Notes: generated by a model not told the origin, from the sequence alone. Positions 37,529 through 47,472 are shown, counted from the first letter of the stretch. The stretch is DNA of 64,000 nt from Candidatus Nitrotoga fabula (GCF_905221025.1 NZ_CAJNBL010000024.1:1-64000); one strand, 5' to 3'. Numbers and translations are program-made.

Positions 37529-38283
37529 TGAGCACTAGCGACGATAACACCAACGAAACGTTCGTTTCCCACCTGCTCGAACTGCGTACGCGATTGTTAT
37601 ATGCTTTCGGGGGGCTATTACTGGTATTCATTTGTCTGATTCCATGGGCCAGCGATCTTTATGCGCTCCTGGCGGAACCGTTGATTGCCAAGTTGCCCAA
37701 GGGCGGACAAATGATTGCGATAGATGTCATTACGCCATTTTTTGTACCGATCAAGGTGGCGATGATGGTTGCATTTCTGATTTCGCTACCCTATTTACTC
37801 TATCAGGCCTGGCTTTTTGTCGCGCCCGGGATGCACGAGCATGAAAAACGCCTGATGTTGCCGCTTATTACGGCCAGCGTGATCTTGTTCTTTTTGGGTA
37901 TGACGTTTGCTTATTTTCTTGTGTTTCCTGTTGTGTTCGGGTTTTTCAGCGGAGTGGCGCCACAGGGCGTTGCAATGATGACCGACATCGACAAGTACCT
38001 GAGTTTTGTAATGGGGATGTTCCTTGCTTTCGGTGTGACTTTTGAAGTGCCGGTAGCTGTGGTGGTGATGGTTAAAATGGAAATGGTAACCATAGCCAAG
38101 CTCAAGGAAATCCGGCCTTACATTGTGGTCGGCGCGTTTATTCTGGGCGCCCTTCTGACCCCGCCGGACGTCGTATCGCAGTTCATGCTCGCCATACCGC
38201 TGTGGTTATTGTATGAAGCGGGGATAGTGGTGGCGGGGATAATGAGCAAAGGGTCGGCTCAGGTTGAAGCGAACAATGGATAA
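37528..38283 (+). CDS. tatC: Sec-independent translocase subunit TatC
   Basis: A 251-residue protein with six predicted helices. It starts TFVSHLLELRTRLLYAFGG, the cytoplasmic region that reads the twin-arginine signal, and has the conserved FFLGMTFAYFLVFP segment. It is the receptor of the Tat translocon and completes a tatABC operon following hinT. It faces the protease gene downstream, with hairpins between them. Confidence 0.96.
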   Translation: MSTSDDNTNETFVSHLLELRTRLLYAFGGLLLVFICLIPWASDLYALLAEPLIAKLPKGGQMIAIDVITPFFVPIKVAMMVAFLISLPYLLYQAWLFVAPGMHEHEKRLMLPLITASVILFFLGMTFAYFLVFPVVFGFFSGVAPQGVAMMTDIDKYLSFVMGMFLAFGVTFEVPVAVVVMVKMEMVTIAKLKEIRPYIVVGAFILGALLTPPDVVSQFMLAIPLWLLYEAGIVVAGIMSKGSAQVEANNG

Positions 38284-38302
38284 TCCGTCAAGCGTATGCA
38301 CT

Positions 38303-38343
38303 CCCCGTGGAATCTACCGGGGTTCCCGCAGAATTGACCCCGG
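38303..38343. terminator. Overlapping hairpins between convergent tatC and the protease gene
   Basis: CCCCG (38303-38307) can pair with CGGGG (38318-38322), or CCGGGG (38317-38322) with CCCCGG (38338-38343). The two pairings share one arm and exclude each other. They lie in the 60-base gap between converging genes, so they may end transcription from both sides, though no T-run is present. Confidence 0.45.
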
Positions 38344-39504
38344 TCATTCCAGATTTTTCGGTATGGGTCTTTTTCCAACCTTGACCTGTACCACGACTTT
38401 TCGCTGATTACGCAGCAGCTTCAGCATCACTACCTTGCCGGGAGGCAAGCTGGCAATGGTTTCCAGCATGGAGCTGGAATCGGATTGCAGCTGTATGTTA
38501 TCCACCATGGTCAGGATGTCACCAGAACGAACCCCACCTTTTTCAGCCGGTCCGCCGCGAACCACTTCTGAAATCAATATCCCCTGAATATTGTCCGGTT
38601 TCGCCAGCTCAGGCGTGAGTTCCTGTACTGCAACACCGATCCACCCACGTGTCACGGAACCATTCTGGATAATTTGTTCCATAATTTTTTTTGCAGTGCT
38701 GACCGGAATGGCAAAACCGATACCCAGGGAGCCTCCATTGGGTGAGTAGATTGCGCTGTTAATACCGATCAGGTTGCCGTTGATATCTACCAGCGCGCCT
38801 CCCGAATTCCCCGGGTTGATTGCTGCATCGGTCTGGATAAAGTTCTCGAAAGTATTCAGCCCCAGGTGGTTGCGTTTAACAGCACTGACTATGCCCATCG
38901 TAACCGTTTGACCTACCCCGAACGGGTTGCCGATAGCCAGCACGATATCGCCTACCTGCGCCTGATCAGGATGACCAAAAGTGATGGCAGGGATGATGCC
39001 GGGTAAATCAATTTTGATGACAGCAAGATCCGATTCCGGGTCGGAACCGATAATGCGGGCCCGGGTTTTGCGTCCGTCGGCCAAAGCCACTTCAATCTGG
39101 TCCGCCGCTTCCACGACATGGCTGTTTGTGAGAATGTAACCGTTCTGGCTGATGATGACGCCGGAACCCAGGTTAGAGCCATGTTGCTGTGAATTATCCA
39201 GCTCGTCGCCAAAAAAGAAACGGAACCGCGGGTCATCCATTAACGGGTGCGTGGATTTCTTGATTTCAGTGCTGGTGAATACATTTACCACCGTGGGCAT
39301 GACTTTCTGTGCCGCCGCGCGGAAACCGGCAGCAGGCGGCTCTCCGGAGCGGGTGGGATGCGGCTGGACGCTTTCATGCAGGGTAATGACGCCGTTTGGT
39401 GCCTTTGCAGGCAGAAGCCCGGGTTTCAGGGTGCTGAGAACAAAAAATACCGCCAGGCCAATCGTAGTGGCTTGAGCGAACAAGATCCAGAGCTTACGCA
39501 TCAT
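38344..39504 (-). CDS. Periplasmic trypsin-like serine protease, DegS/AlgW type
   Basis: A 386-residue S1C protease anchored by one N-terminal helix (about residues 5-25). The catalytic triad is His129 (TNSHVVEA), Asp159 (DPESDLAVIKID) and Ser234 (NPGNSGGALVD). A single PDZ domain follows at about residues 285-375. One PDZ and a membrane anchor fit DegS/AlgW, which sense misfolded outer-membrane proteins and start cleavage of the anti-sigma factor for sigma-E. DegP/MucD would carry two PDZ domains and a cleaved signal. No rseA or rpoE gene is in the window. Confidence 0.88.
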   Translation of the reverse strand: MMRKLWILFAQATTIGLAVFFVLSTLKPGLLPAKAPNGVITLHESVQPHPTRSGEPPAAGFRAAAQKVMPTVVNVFTSTEIKKSTHPLMDDPRFRFFFGDELDNSQQHGSNLGSGVIISQNGYILTNSHVVEAADQIEVALADGRKTRARIIGSDPESDLAVIKIDLPGIIPAITFGHPDQAQVGDIVLAIGNPFGVGQTVTMGIVSAVKRNHLGLNTFENFIQTDAAINPGNSGGALVDINGNLIGINSAIYSPNGGSLGIGFAIPVSTAKKIMEQIIQNGSVTRGWIGVAVQELTPELAKPDNIQGILISEVVRGGPAEKGGVRSGDILTMVDNIQLQSDSSSMLETIASLPPGKVVMLKLLRNQRKVVVQVKVGKRPIPKNLE

Positions 39505-39839
39505 GTAATGGCGGCATCCTTTCAGAATCTAGCCGACTGAGCGCATATCCTGAAATTGCATGGGGCATATGCCGGGGACAATTGCTCCTGCGAATATCCG
39601 CATGTGGAAGGGGATATGGCTGGGTCAGGCAATGAAAACATTTCAGCAGGTTAGACATCTGAAATGGCTAAATATTGCATGACAGAATTAAGCGATGGCT
39701 TAACGGCATGAAATGTAAATGAAAATATAAAGTCAGGGTGATTGTAGCACTGGTCCCGGTTGCAATAACAGAGGGATTTCAAGTTTTGGCGTGAGGATTT
39801 CAAGTAAAATCGGGTATCGAATGATCCAGAGATAACACC
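39505..39839. other. Divergent gene-free region between the DegS-like and Nif3-like genes
   Basis: About 335 bases between two divergent genes, so promoters for both should lie here. I see no clear -35/-10 pair, terminator or small gene. Confidence 0.35.
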
Positions 39840-40586
39840 ATGTTGCTAAATGATTTGCGCGATTATATCGCAAGACTTCTGGAACCAGACCGCTTTCGAG
39901 ACTATTGCCCGAATGGTTTGCAAGTGGAGGGTAAAACAGAAGTCCGGCGCATTGCCAGCGGGGTGACGGCTTCGCAAAAACTGCTGGAAGCCGCGACTGC
40001 CTGGAAGGCGGACGCGATTCTCGTGCATCACGGTTTTTTCTGGCGCAATGAGAATGCCGCCATTACGGGAACAAAAAAACGGCGCATTGCCCACCTGCTG
40101 CAGCATGATGTCAGCCTGCTGGCGTACCATCTGCCCCTGGATGCCCATGCTGAACTGGGCAACAATGCGCAACTCGGGCAGTTGCTGGGTTTTATGGAAC
40201 ATGGACGCTTTGGCGAACAGGAGATTGCCTGGCACGGAGAGCTGGCGCAGCAGCAAACCCTGTCGCAACTGACTGGGAAAATCCATCGAACCCTGGAGCG
40301 TGTCCCGCTGGTGATTGCTGATGGCGATCCGCAGATACGCCGGATTGCATGGTGCACCGGCGCGGCGCAGGGCTATTTTGAAGAGGCGGTTGCGTTGGGA
40401 GTGGATGCTTTTCTGACGGGTGAAATATCCGAGCAAAATGTGCATCTGGCGCAGGAAACCGGGGTCGCATTTATCGCAGCGGGTCATCATGCCACGGAGC
40501 GTTATGGCGTGCATGCCCTGGGTAACCATCTTGCCGAGCATTGCGGAGTCGAGCACTGCTTTTTCGACCTGGCCAATCCGGTTTGA
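39840..40586 (+). CDS. Nif3-like dinuclear metal centre protein (YbgI/DUF34)
   Basis: A 248-residue protein of the Nif3/YbgI family, which forms a hexameric ring with a two-metal site. Conserved elements: YCPNGLQVEGKTEV, ILVHHGFFWRNE with metal-binding His, and the C-terminal FLTGEISEQNVHLAQE with AAGHHATERYGV. It is suggested to be a GTP cyclohydrolase I-like fold or metal-salvage protein; the real reaction is unsettled. Length is normal. Confidence 0.92.
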   Translation: MLLNDLRDYIARLLEPDRFRDYCPNGLQVEGKTEVRRIASGVTASQKLLEAATAWKADAILVHHGFFWRNENAAITGTKKRRIAHLLQHDVSLLAYHLPLDAHAELGNNAQLGQLLGFMEHGRFGEQEIAWHGELAQQQTLSQLTGKIHRTLERVPLVIADGDPQIRRIAWCTGAAQGYFEEAVALGVDAFLTGEISEQNVHLAQETGVAFIAAGHHATERYGVHALGNHLAEHCGVEHCFFDLANPV

Positions 40587-40607
40587 AGAACGGGCCAGGG
40601 TAGCAGA

Positions 40608-41240
40608 TCAGTGTTCCAGGTTGGCCCGCAGCTTGTCGAGGGACACCACGGAAACCGCAGGGCCGCGCGTCGTTTCGTGCAGCGCACGGTTTGCGAGCTG
40701 CAAAGCGTCCCGCTGTTTTTCCAGCAGGTCCAGCATCATGCTGGCTGCTTCATCCAGCAGTGCATCCGCATGGGTAGAAAAACGCAGCAGAAAATCCATG
40801 TCGCGCGGGTAATAGGCAGACCATTGCCAGGCCAGAAAACTCTCATTGCTCTTGAAGCCGGATTCCTGAAAAGCCTGGCTCAGTATCTGAATGGCGGATA
40901 GCTGTTTCTGCTCTGCCGAAGGTGCCGTGCTCCACATCAGTCCATAGTAGATGCGCAGGGTATTGCCCAGGTATTGTTGCTCCATCATGGGGCGCAGATA
41001 GATTTTCTGGTCCTGTTCCGGTTGCAGGTGCAACCCAACCAGGCATTCCGGGGCATTCCGGTCCTCGGTGATCGCCACGCGCCAGCCTGGAACGGCTGCA
41101 GAGATACGCTCGCATAGTGAGCGCCAGAAATCGTTGTTCATCTCCTGGCGTATCCCATCCACCTGGTTGGCAACGCTCAGCGCCAGCGGCAAATTCTGTT
41201 TCTGCGCAAAAAAATCCAGTACCGCCTGTTCTTCATTCAT
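40608..41240 (-). CDS. Conserved hypothetical protein
   Basis: A 210-residue soluble protein without a signal peptide or membrane helix. The N-terminal half has a possible mixed alpha/beta core (EDRNAPECLVGLHLQPEQDQK, in part, then IYLRPMMEQQ). The C-terminal quarter is a long Leu-rich helix (DEAASMMLDLLEKQRDALQL) suited to dimer or coiled-coil contacts. I do not recognise the family. A PD-(D/E)XK-type fold is conceivable from the E-D ... E-C-L-V pattern but not supported by a full motif. It is convergent with the Nif3-like gene. Confidence 0.65.
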   Translation of the reverse strand: MNEEQAVLDFFAQKQNLPLALSVANQVDGIRQEMNNDFWRSLCERISAAVPGWRVAITEDRNAPECLVGLHLQPEQDQKIYLRPMMEQQYLGNTLRIYYGLMWSTAPSAEQKQLSAIQILSQAFQESGFKSNESFLAWQWSAYYPRDMDFLLRFSTHADALLDEAASMMLDLLEKQRDALQLANRALHETTRGPAVSVVSLDKLRANLEH

Positions 41241-41714
41241 GGAAACATTTTACTACATAGTATTATCATAACACCCGGAATGGAGTGTCTCCTGGATAAT
41301 ACTGCCATTATAATAATTAACTTCGACCGGCTTTGTTTTAAGTTTCATATGCTTGACGCCGTTCGTGGCGAGCAGATATTTCATAGGAGAACCCTCGTTT
41401 TCCTTGTATCCCGAGACGGCTGAAACAATACCTTGTTTTTTGCCTGTCTTTTCAGAACAAAAAAAGTATTTTTAATGATGACATGGGTTATACAGGATAC
41501 AAGTCCGGGACAGGACACGTTCAGGATTCAAATGGCTGGTTAGAATTTTAAAAAATACTGGAAGGCTTGGGGAAAATATAACGCCCAAGACAAGATTGAC
41601 GTCCAACGGGACGGACTGATAGGCAAGATAGAAAAATAGTTTAAACAGAAGCAGATTTACGGCCCATTGTTCACTATCCGCTGGACACTAGTGTAACCAA
41701 GCAAGGAAGAAGAA
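41241..41714. other. AT-rich gene-free region before the two-gene cassette
   Basis: About 475 bases upstream of both a minus-strand hypothetical gene and a plus-strand cassette. A 43-codon minus-strand frame (41253-41384) is present but has no recognisable features. No clear promoter hexamers were found for the cassette. Its base composition is clearly more AT-rich than the adjoining mutS gene. Confidence 0.35.
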
Positions 41715-41903
41715 ATGGCCGATAAAACCGGAGTGCCTCGTATCTCATTCGATGTTACCGCCGAAGTGCTGACAGGACTTCGGGAAGTCGTTTCACAGGT
41801 TTATATCGAGAGAGACTTTGATATCGAAAAGCTAGGAACAATGCTTGGAGAAGCTATTAACCCAAGGATGGCAGCCTTGCTTTTGGCAGCAATAACCAAT
41901 TAA
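41715..41903 (+). CDS. Small hypothetical protein, first gene of an accessory pair
   Basis: A 62-residue protein, preceded by a purine-rich ribosome site (AAGGAAGAAG) directly before the ATG. It is predicted mostly helical, with an amphipathic core around EVLTGLREVVSQVYIERDF and no membrane segment or cysteine. I do not recognise it. It is followed after 58 bases by a 291-residue gene on the same strand. A small gene before a larger one, alone in AT-rich DNA, is the layout of many toxin-antitoxin and defence pairs, but that is inference only. Confidence 0.55.
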   Translation: MADKTGVPRISFDVTAEVLTGLREVVSQVYIERDFDIEKLGTMLGEAINPRMAALLLAAITN

Positions 41904-41961
41904 AAACCAGCAGCGTGCTTTAAGTCAAATCACAGGACTTTGCTTCTAGGATGATATAAAA

Positions 41962-42837
41962 ATGGCTAAACAAGATCTTCCAGTCGGGCAACTCTTTACA
42001 CATGTTTACTTGCAAGGAGTCCCTTTGTTGCAGGATAGCGAGAATTTTCGCAGAAGGTTAGGTGTGTATCTAGATCAGAACCATTCACAGCAGAAAAGTC
42101 AGCTGGTTTCCTACTTGCGTCAAGAAACTGGTTTGCAGGTTTCAAGGAGCGGGTTGGCGTATTATTTGGAGGATTTTTTGGTTGAAGTTGAGCTGAAATA
42201 TCTGCTTGATCTAATTACCCTTACATGGCGTTGTTTTCAACAAGAGAAGAATATGAAAAGCTATGTTCAGAGAGGATCAGCGTTCAGGTGGCATCAGTTT
42301 GTTTCAAGATGCTTCAGAGAAGAAAAACTTGGCTATCAGTTGGATGCTGAATGCGGTGTCCATTACTTTGTTGATGAGGAATTTGAGCGTAACAGAGTTG
42401 CTACATTATCATTGCTCGGAACCGAAAGGTATTCAGGAGTGCGGCATTCTTTTGAGGCCGCATATACATATCTCGACAGTTCTCCGCCAGATACCAAGGC
42501 GTCTGTTCGCTCTTTGTTCGAAAGTGTCGAGATACTTACCAAGCTAATGGTTAATACAAGCAACCTTAATCAATATGCAGTTAAAAATATGCTTAAAGAA
42601 AAAGCTCTCGCACTTTTTACAATGGATGAGGTGGCTGCCAAAGTTGTCTCTGGGATGTTCGATTCGTTAGCTACTTGGGTTCACTCCATTCACTACTATC
42701 GCCATGGGCAAGGACAGGAAGAGCCAGTAGCACCACCTATTCAACTTGCTGTTTATATCATTAGCTCTGGTGCTGCATTTCTTCGGTGGCTTGTGGAGAT
42801 TGATTTAAGCACGCAAGCACAACAAGACGTAGAGTAA
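41962..42837 (+). CDS. Hypothetical protein with possible HEPN/abortive-infection-type C-terminal domain
   Basis: A 291-residue soluble, helical protein. The middle (RVATLSLLGTERYSGVRHSF, then EAAYTYL and SVRSLFESVEILTKLM) and the end (WVHSIHYYRHGQGQEEPVAP, then AVYIISSGAAFLRWLVEID) follow the pattern of AbiJ-like and other HEPN-domain proteins, where a family E-S motif is followed by R-N-x-x-x-x-H-G. Only the R-H-G at about residues 248-250 is present and the usual R-x4-6-H is not clear, so RNase activity is doubtful. The N-terminal 110 residues are unlike anything I know. A ribosome site AGGATG lies about ten bases before the ATG. Confidence 0.5.
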   Translation: MAKQDLPVGQLFTHVYLQGVPLLQDSENFRRRLGVYLDQNHSQQKSQLVSYLRQETGLQVSRSGLAYYLEDFLVEVELKYLLDLITLTWRCFQQEKNMKSYVQRGSAFRWHQFVSRCFREEKLGYQLDAECGVHYFVDEEFERNRVATLSLLGTERYSGVRHSFEAAYTYLDSSPPDTKASVRSLFESVEILTKLMVNTSNLNQYAVKNMLKEKALALFTMDEVAAKVVSGMFDSLATWVHSIHYYRHGQGQEEPVAPPIQLAVYIISSGAAFLRWLVEIDLSTQAQQDVE

Positions 42838-42934
42838 CCAGTCATCCAAATTATGCTCGATCCCGACTAACAATATTCATGGAATATTTGAATATATACA
42901 GTAAAGCATATAACCTGCATCAATAAAGACCTTT

Positions 42935-45547
42935 ATGGGTGAAACCGAGAATTTTCAAAAGCATACTCCCATGATGCAGCAATACCTGCGCATCAAGGCG
43001 GAATACCCTGACATGCTGCTTTTTTACCGCATGGGCGATTTCTACGAGCTGTTTCATGATGATGCCGTGCGGGTTGCCGGATTGTTGGATATTACCCTGA
43101 CGCAGCGCGGCTCCTCGAATGGCCAGCCGATCAAAATGGCCGGGGTGCCGCACCATGCCGCCGAGCAATATCTGGCGCGGCTGGTAAAGCTGGGGGAATT
43201 TGTTGCCATCTGCGAGCAGGTTGGCGATCCTGCCAGCAGCAAGGGGCCGGTGGAGCGCAAGGTGGTGCGGATTGTCACGCCCGGTACGCTTACCGATTCT
43301 GCATTGCTGGACGAAAAAAAAGACAGCCTGCTGCTGGCATTGCATGAGCGTGCCGGCAGGGTAGGCATGGCCTGGATGAATCTGGCTTCAGGCAAATTTT
43401 ATGTCAGCGAGACCGATGCGCAAGCGCTTGCGGCGGAACTGGAGCGCTTGCCGGTTTCCGAAATCCTTGTGGAGGAAAATGCCACCCCCCCGGCATCGTG
43501 CAGGGCCGCGATCAAGACTCTGCCCGCCTGGAATTTTGATCTGGAAGCAGCGCGGCGTTTGCTGTGTCAGCAGTTTGCCACCCATGACCTGAGCGGGTTT
43601 GGCTGCGAGGGATATACGCTAGGCCTGGAAGCGGCTGGCGCGCTGCTCGGGTATGCAAGGCTTACCCAGGGTCAGGGAATCCGTCATGTGCATTCCATCC
43701 AGGTGTATGCTGTAGAGGATTGCGTGCGCATGGATGCCGCCACGCGGCGCAATCTGGAGATCACCCAGACCTTGCGCGGGGAGCACGCGCCCACGCTGCT
43801 TTCCCTGCTGGACACCTGTGCCACGAATATGGGCAGCCGTTTGTTGCACCACTGGCTGCATCATCCGTTGCGTGACCGCGGGGTTTTGCGTGCGCGGCTG
43901 GATGCCGTTGCCCGGTTGCTGGAAGCGGCCTGCCCGGAGGAGGGGAACGCTCTGGCGGGGCAGAGCTCCAGCGGCGGGGCGCTGCATCAGATGATACAGG
44001 GCAAGCTGAAATCCTGCGTGGATGTTGAGCGCATCACCGCGCGCATTGCTTTGCGCAGTGCCCGTCCACGCGACTTGTCCGGGCTGCGTGATACCTTGGT
44101 GCAGTTGCCGCAATTATATGAAGTCCTGATGCTTTCCCGTATTCCGCAGCGGATCGGCGATCTGGCCGCAGTCTTGTTGCCGGATGCAGAGCTGGCCGGG
44201 TTGCTGCAGCGCACGCTGCGCGCGGAACCATCCAGCATGCTGCGCGAAGGCGGTGTGATTGCAGAAGGCCTGGACGCGGAACTGGATGAGCTGCGCGGCA
44301 TTCAGAACAACTGCGGCGAGTTCCTGCTGCAGCTGGAAGCGCGTGAGCGTGCGCGCAGTGGCATATCGACGCTGAAAGTCGAGTTCAACCGTGTGCACGG
44401 GTTTTATATCGAGGTTTCGCTCGCGCAATCCGGCAAGGTGCCGGAAGATTACCGCCGCCGCCAGACCCTGAAAAACGCCGAGCGCTATATTACGCCCGAG
44501 CTCAAGGCTTTCGAGGACAAGGCGCTGTCTGCCAATGATCGTGCGCTGGCGCGCGAGAAATTTCTCTATGAACAATTGCTGGATCAGCTTGCGCCGTATA
44601 TTGCGCAGTTGCAGCGCATGGCCGCGGCGATCGCCGAGCTGGATGTGCTCGCCACTTTTGCCGGGCGGGCGGCAGCATTGAATTTCAGCGCTCCGTCGTT
44701 CAGCGAAGAGCCTGTGCTGTATATTCGTGGGGGACGTCACCCGGTGGTGGAGGCACAGGTCGGGGGCGGGAATTTCATCGCCAACAATACCCAGCTGAGT
44801 GCAACGCGCCGGATGCTGCTGATAACCGGCCCAAACATGGGAGGCAAGTCCACCTATATGCGTCAGGTTGCGCTGATTGCCCTGCTGGCGCATTGCGGCA
44901 GTTTCGTGCCGGCGGATGAGGCGGTGCTGGGAGAAATCGACCAGATATTCACCCGCATCGGCTCATCGGATGATCTGGCCAGCGGACGTTCCACCTTCAT
45001 GGTCGAGATGACGGAAGCGGCGAACATTCTGCACAACGCTACAGAAAACAGCCTGGTTCTGGTGGATGAAATCGGGCGCGGTACGTCCACGTTTGATGGC
45101 CTTGCGCTGGCGCATGCCATTGCCCGCCACCTGCTGGAACAGAATTGTAGCTACACCCTGTTTGCCACCCACTACTTTGAGTTGACCCGGTTAGCCGACG
45201 AGTATGCGCAGCTTGCCAATGTGCATCTTGCAGCCATTGAGCACAAGCACAGCATTGTATTTTTGCACAGTGTCGGCGAAGGCGCGGCAAGCCAGAGTTA
45301 TGGGCTGCAGGTGGCCGCCCTTGCGGGAATACCCGCGCGCGTGATTCAATGCGCGCGCAGGCAACTGCTGGCGTTGGAGCAGGACAGTGCGGCCCGGAAC
45401 CCGCAGGGGGATTTGTTCAGCGCCGTGCCGGATTTTCCAGAACCCCCTGAACACCCTGTGCTGGCTTCGTTGCGCGATATTACCCCGGATGAGTTAAGCC
45501 CGAAACAGGCGCTGGAAAAACTTTACCAGTTAAAGCAGTTGGTCTAG
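42935..45547 (+). CDS. mutS: DNA mismatch repair protein MutS
   Basis: An 870-residue mismatch sensor. The mismatch-contacting F-x-E motif lies in [12 protein letters not shown] near residues 31-42. Connector, lever and clamp domains follow. The ATPase has Walker [14 protein letters not shown] near residue 631, then [20 protein letters not shown], Walker [15 protein letters not shown] and FATHYFELT. The C-terminal tail ([17 protein letters not shown]) with the tetramer/beta-clamp contacts is complete. It is GC-richer than the cassette just upstream, marking the edge of the accessory stretch. Confidence 0.98.
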   Translation: MGETENFQKHTPMMQQYLRIKAEYPDMLLFYRMGDFYELFHDDAVRVAGLLDITLTQRGSSNGQPIKMAGVPHHAAEQYLARLVKLGEFVAICEQVGDPASSKGPVERKVVRIVTPGTLTDSALLDEKKDSLLLALHERAGRVGMAWMNLASGKFYVSETDAQALAAELERLPVSEILVEENATPPASCRAAIKTLPAWNFDLEAARRLLCQQFATHDLSGFGCEGYTLGLEAAGALLGYARLTQGQGIRHVHSIQVYAVEDCVRMDAATRRNLEITQTLRGEHAPTLLSLLDTCATNMGSRLLHHWLHHPLRDRGVLRARLDAVARLLEAACPEEGNALAGQSSSGGALHQMIQGKLKSCVDVERITARIALRSARPRDLSGLRDTLVQLPQLYEVLMLSRIPQRIGDLAAVLLPDAELAGLLQRTLRAEPSSMLREGGVIAEGLDAELDELRGIQNNCGEFLLQLEARERARSGISTLKVEFNRVHGFYIEVSLAQSGKVPEDYRRRQTLKNAERYITPELKAFEDKALSANDRALAREKFLYEQLLDQLAPYIAQLQRMAAAIAELDVLATFAGRAAALNFSAPSFSEEPVLYIRGGRHPVVEAQVGGGNFIANNTQLSATRRMLLITGPNMGGKSTYMRQVALIALLAHCGSFVPADEAVLGEIDQIFTRIGSSDDLASGRSTFMVEMTEAANILHNATENSLVLVDEIGRGTSTFDGLALAHAIARHLLEQNCSYTLFATHYFELTRLADEYAQLANVHLAAIEHKHSIVFLHSVGEGAASQSYGLQVAALAGIPARVIQCARRQLLALEQDSAARNPQGDLFSAVPDFPEPPEHPVLASLRDITPDELSPKQALEKLYQLKQLV

Positions 45548-45580
45548 GTTCTGGTTGTGCCGGAGTGGTGGAAAGGATGG

Positions 45581-45640
45581 GCCGGACACCCTTTTTTTCC
45601 ATGCATTCCCTTTGTGCTTGCCGGGCAGGGTGCGTCCGGC
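45581..45640. terminator. Long inverted repeat after mutS, possible terminator
   Basis: GCCGGACACCC (45581-45591) can pair with GGGTGCGTCCGGC (45628-45640) with a two-base bulge and a loop of about 36 bases. A T-rich stretch follows the right arm. It lies 34 bases past the mutS stop and may end its transcript or lie in the leader of the next gene. Confidence 0.4.
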
Positions 45641-45680
45641 TTCATTCTTTTGTGGCAATTGAGTTCTATGGAGGAAAGGC

Positions 45681-46346
45681 ATGAATCATGTGGAACAACA
45701 GCTGGTTTCAATTCCCGCGGGCCTGGTCTGGTTGGAGGGCAATCTGAGTGTGCCTTCGGGTGCCCGCGGAGTCGTGCTGTTTGCGCATGGCAGCGGCAGC
45801 AGCAGGCACAGTCCGCGTAATCGCTACGTGGCTGAGCAGCTGCAGCGCGCAGGGTTGGCAACCCTGCTGATGGATCTGCTGTCCGTAGAGGAGGAGGCGG
45901 AGGATCGCACCAGCGGGCATTTGCGTTTTGATATTCCAATGCTGGCGCAGCGGCTGGGGCTGGTTACGGACTGGCTCAGGCAGAATCCATCTACCAGTGA
46001 AATGAAAATCGGATATTTCGGAGCAAGCACTGGCGCTGGTGCAGCGCTGCTGTCGGCTGCCGATCGCCCCGGGGAAATAGGTGCCATTGTTTCCCGTGGA
46101 GGCAGGCCAGATCTGGCGGGGAATGCGCTTCAGAGGGTCACGGTGCCAACATTGCTGATTGTTGGTGGGAGTGATGAACCGGTTATCCGGCTTAATCAGG
46201 TTGCAATGGAAAAAATGCATGCCGAAAAAAAACTGGAGGTGATTCCGGACGCAACCCATCTCTTTGAGGAGCCGGGTGCGCTGGAACAGGTTGCCAGGCT
46301 GGCGCAGGGATGGTTCAGGCGCTACCTGGTTCCTGTTGCAGAATAG
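45681..46346 (+). CDS. Alpha/beta hydrolase (dienelactone-hydrolase-like)
   Basis: A 221-residue cytoplasmic alpha/beta hydrolase. The oxyanion region is LFAHGSGSSRHSPRN, the nucleophile elbow GASTGAG (Ser), the acid GGSDEPV (Asp) and the base ATHLFEEPG (His), in the right order and spacing. The family includes dienelactone hydrolases and acyl hydrolases; the substrate cannot be told. The ATG at 45681 follows GGAGGAAAGGC, a strong ribosome site. Confidence 0.85.
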   Translation: MNHVEQQLVSIPAGLVWLEGNLSVPSGARGVVLFAHGSGSSRHSPRNRYVAEQLQRAGLATLLMDLLSVEEEAEDRTSGHLRFDIPMLAQRLGLVTDWLRQNPSTSEMKIGYFGASTGAGAALLSAADRPGEIGAIVSRGGRPDLAGNALQRVTVPTLLIVGGSDEPVIRLNQVAMEKMHAEKKLEVIPDATHLFEEPGALEQVARLAQGWFRRYLVPVAE

Positions 46347-46665
46347 TAGCGGCATCCTGAGCCGTGCATTTTGCCAGGCCCGGGTGGCCCTTTTGGCTAT
46401 CCGGGCAGATTGTTCGGTCGGGCAGGGCGTATGCATGTGCATTCGGCTGGCTACCTGTATTTTAATGAGGTAACCCGGCGAACAAATGATCCCAGATCTT
46501 TTCGCGTGCCGAACCCGATGTCAGGTATGGCCTTGCATGGGCCATCTGTCCGTTGGAAAAGGAGGCATAAGCAGTCCATGGGCAGGGCGGGCTCCGGGAA
46601 AATTACGCGTCCCGTGGCCCTTGGCTGGGGCGGTTGCAGTTTGCGCGGAAGGTGTCATGTGCGGG
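46347..46665. other. Gene-free region between the hydrolase and suhB
   Basis: About 320 GC-rich bases between convergent genes. Long frames exist but are shadows of suhB or run into it without ribosome sites. No clear terminator hairpin with a T-run is seen. Confidence 0.35.
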
Positions 46666-47472
46666 TCATGCGGAGCCGGATTTCAATCCTTCAGTCAGGT
46701 GTGGTGCGATGACCTGCAGCATTTGCGCGAATATTTTTGGGTTCCCGGCGCAGATATGCCCACTTTGAAGATAGGTGTCGTTGCCCTGCAAATCGCCTAC
46801 CAAACCGCCCGCTTCCGTAATCAGCAGACATCCCGCAGCGATGTCCCAGGGTTTAAGCCCGGTTTCGAAAAACCCGTCATAACGCCCGGCAGCCGTATAG
46901 GCGAGATCCAGGGCGGCTGCCCCCGGCCTGCGCAGACCGGCCGTTTTCTGCATCATATCGCGCAGAATGTTCATATAGGGTTCGAGATATTCGAATCTGG
47001 TATAAGGGAATCCGGTTCCGATCAGGCAGTCGGAAAGCTCGTGGCGCTTGCTTACCCGCAGGCGCCGGTCATTGATAAATGCCCCCCTGCCACGCGTGGC
47101 GGTGAACAGGTCGTTCTTGGTGGGATCGTATATCACTGCATGGGTCAACACGCCATTGTGCTGCAATGCAATGGATACGGCATATTGCTGAAAACCATGC
47201 AAGAAATTGGTGGTGCCATCCAGCGGGTCTATGATCCAGACAAATTCCGACTCGCCTCGGGTACCGCTCTCTTCTGCTAGAATTGCATGATTTGGGTAGG
47301 CATCCAGCAAGGTGGAGATAATCGTCTGTTCGGCTGCCCGATCCACTTCGCTGACGTAGTCGGAGTGGGATTTTTTTGTGACGGTGAGGTGGTCGAGGTT
47401 GTCGGCGGCACGGTGAATCAGGTTGCCGGCGCGACGTGCGGCTTTCACCGCAATGGTAAGCATGGGATGCAT
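46666..47472 (-). CDS. suhB: Inositol-1-monophosphatase SuhB
   Basis: A 268-residue Mg-dependent phosphatase. Metal-binding motifs are [26 protein letters not shown] and the C-terminal [17 protein letters not shown]. SuhB dephosphorylates inositol phosphates and also joins the rRNA antitermination complex in gammaproteobacteria. Length is normal. It is divergent from trmJ, with about 60 bases for two promoters. Confidence 0.95.
   Translation of the reverse strand: MHPMLTIAVKAARRAGNLIHRAADNLDHLTVTKKSHSDYVSEVDRAAEQTIISTLLDAYPNHAILAEESGTRGESEFVWIIDPLDGTTNFLHGFQQYAVSIALQHNGVLTHAVIYDPTKNDLFTATRGRGAFINDRRLRVSKRHELSDCLIGTGFPYTRFEYLEPYMNILRDMMQKTAGLRRPGAAALDLAYTAAGRYDGFFETGLKPWDIAAGCLLITEAGGLVGDLQGNDTYLQSGHICAGNPKIFAQMLQVIAPHLTEGLKSGSA

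Noticed and set aside
41253..41384. A 43-codon minus-strand frame (MKYLLATNGVKHMK...) before the hypothetical gene
   Set aside because: The Shine-Dalgarno region is weak and the sequence shows no family features. It could be real, but nothing supports it beyond an open frame.
45557..45600. Possible tRNA-Leu gene starting GCCGGAGTGGTGGAA
   Set aside because: Only the first 15 bases look like a tRNA; no D, anticodon or T arm can be folded, and the region forms a different inverted repeat.
46486..47280. A 264-codon plus-strand frame opposite suhB
   Set aside because: It is antisense to the clearly real suhB gene for most of its length and shows no domain of its own.
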